From contig NZ_WOTN01000004.1 of assembly GCF_010993745.1 (NCBI RefSeq), positions 186,001 through 250,000 on the forward strand: DNA of 64,000 nt, given 5' to 3'. The notes under the pieces are model-generated. The model did no database searches, was not told the origin of the DNA, and saw only the letters and a program-made list of their open reading frames with translations. Positions 63,951-64,000 of the stretch are shown here, one piece after another. Source of the stretch: Fodinicola acaciae (GTDB lineage Bacteria > Actinomycetota > Actinomycetes > Mycobacteriales > HKI-0501). The number at the start of each line of letters is the position of its first letter. The stretch's first letter is position 1. The position numbers were made by a program, and so were the translations under genes.

Positions 63951-64000
63951 CTAGCCGGACGGACGCACCAGTCCGCGTTCGTACGCGAGCACCACGGCCT
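63951..64000 (-). CDS. C-terminal tail of a LuxR/NarL response regulator (runs off the window)
   Basis: The last 15 codons read AVVLAYERGLVRPSG, the usual ending of a NarL/LuxR-type DNA-binding domain. It would control the adjacent ABC exporter in many actinobacteria. The rest lies beyond 64000. Confidence 0.6.
   Translation of the reverse strand, partial: AVVLAYERGLVRPSG

Overview
The window is a chromosomal stretch of a high-GC Actinomycetota bacterium. The evidence is a WhiB-family regulator, a DinB/mycothiol-type protein, the nudix–MBL–RidA–two ArsA-like ATPases–WhiB–PBP neighbourhood known from mycobacteria (Rv3677c–Rv3682) and streptomycetes, the lysC-asd / leuA neighbourhood, heavy GTG start use, and many starts with no Shine-Dalgarno but a TANNNT box 6-8 nt upstream (leaderless mRNAs). 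The genus cannot be fixed from the sequence alone. There is no CRISPR array, rRNA, phage block or transposase.

Layout. 1-2.5 kb: partial alpha/beta hydrolase, AurF-like diiron oxygenase, DUF4873 protein, Rsm22-like rRNA methyltransferase. 2.5-8.3 kb (minus strand): nudix–MBL–adenylate cyclase/AAA/TPR operon, then DUF4177–ridA. 8.4-15.4 kb: two paralogous membrane proteins, two ArsA-type ATPases, MarR regulator, WhiB and class A PBP. 16-21 kb: GNAT, YqeY, phosphoesterase, tRNA-Pro(CGG) followed by a 787-bp segment bounded by direct repeats, then a merR operon with a 19-residue peptide carrying 7 Cys, and an FAD monooxygenase/TetR pair with two visible operators. 21-25.8 kb: small accessory genes, one apparent frameshift (YCII) and one internally deleted GNAT remnant. 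25.9-30.8 kb: mutA–mutB–meaB (methylmalonyl-CoA mutase). 31-32.5 kb: OFA-type MFS carrier with a 35-residue membrane companion. 32.5-34.3 kb: poorly conserved accessory DNA with small ORFs. 34.4-37.9 kb: polar amino-acid ABC importer with two binding proteins. 38-39.7 kb: YccF, rtcB and tRNA-Met(CAT). 40-43.8 kb: NYN-domain remnant, asd–lysC, EamA exporter. 43.8-47.2 kb: lipoprotein and a seven-gene Asp23/AmaP envelope operon including a J-domain-like small protein. 47.5-49.4 kb: leucine leader peptide, attenuator and leuA. 49.5-58.5 kb: esterase, MFS, two-component system, CtaG-like protein, FAD monooxygenase/TetR pair with tandem operators, propionyl-CoA synthetase. 58.6-64 kb: MacB-like ABC exporter and the C-terminal tail of a LuxR response regulator.

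How genes work together. mutAB-meaB and the acyl-CoA synthetase (prpE-like) could form a propionate-to-succinyl-CoA route, although they lie 27 kb apart. lysC-asd and leuA supply aspartate-family and leucine biosynthesis. The WhiB/PBP/ArsA block and the Asp23 operon are envelope and stress functions. Three dispersed perfect palindromes sharing the core CAATCGGAATCCGATTG (one with a single mismatch at the C side), and several copies of a CGTAGGGAnnCCCTGCGGC element, lie only between genes and are probably genome-wide repeats. The most unusual local unit is the merR–Cys-rich micropeptide operon.
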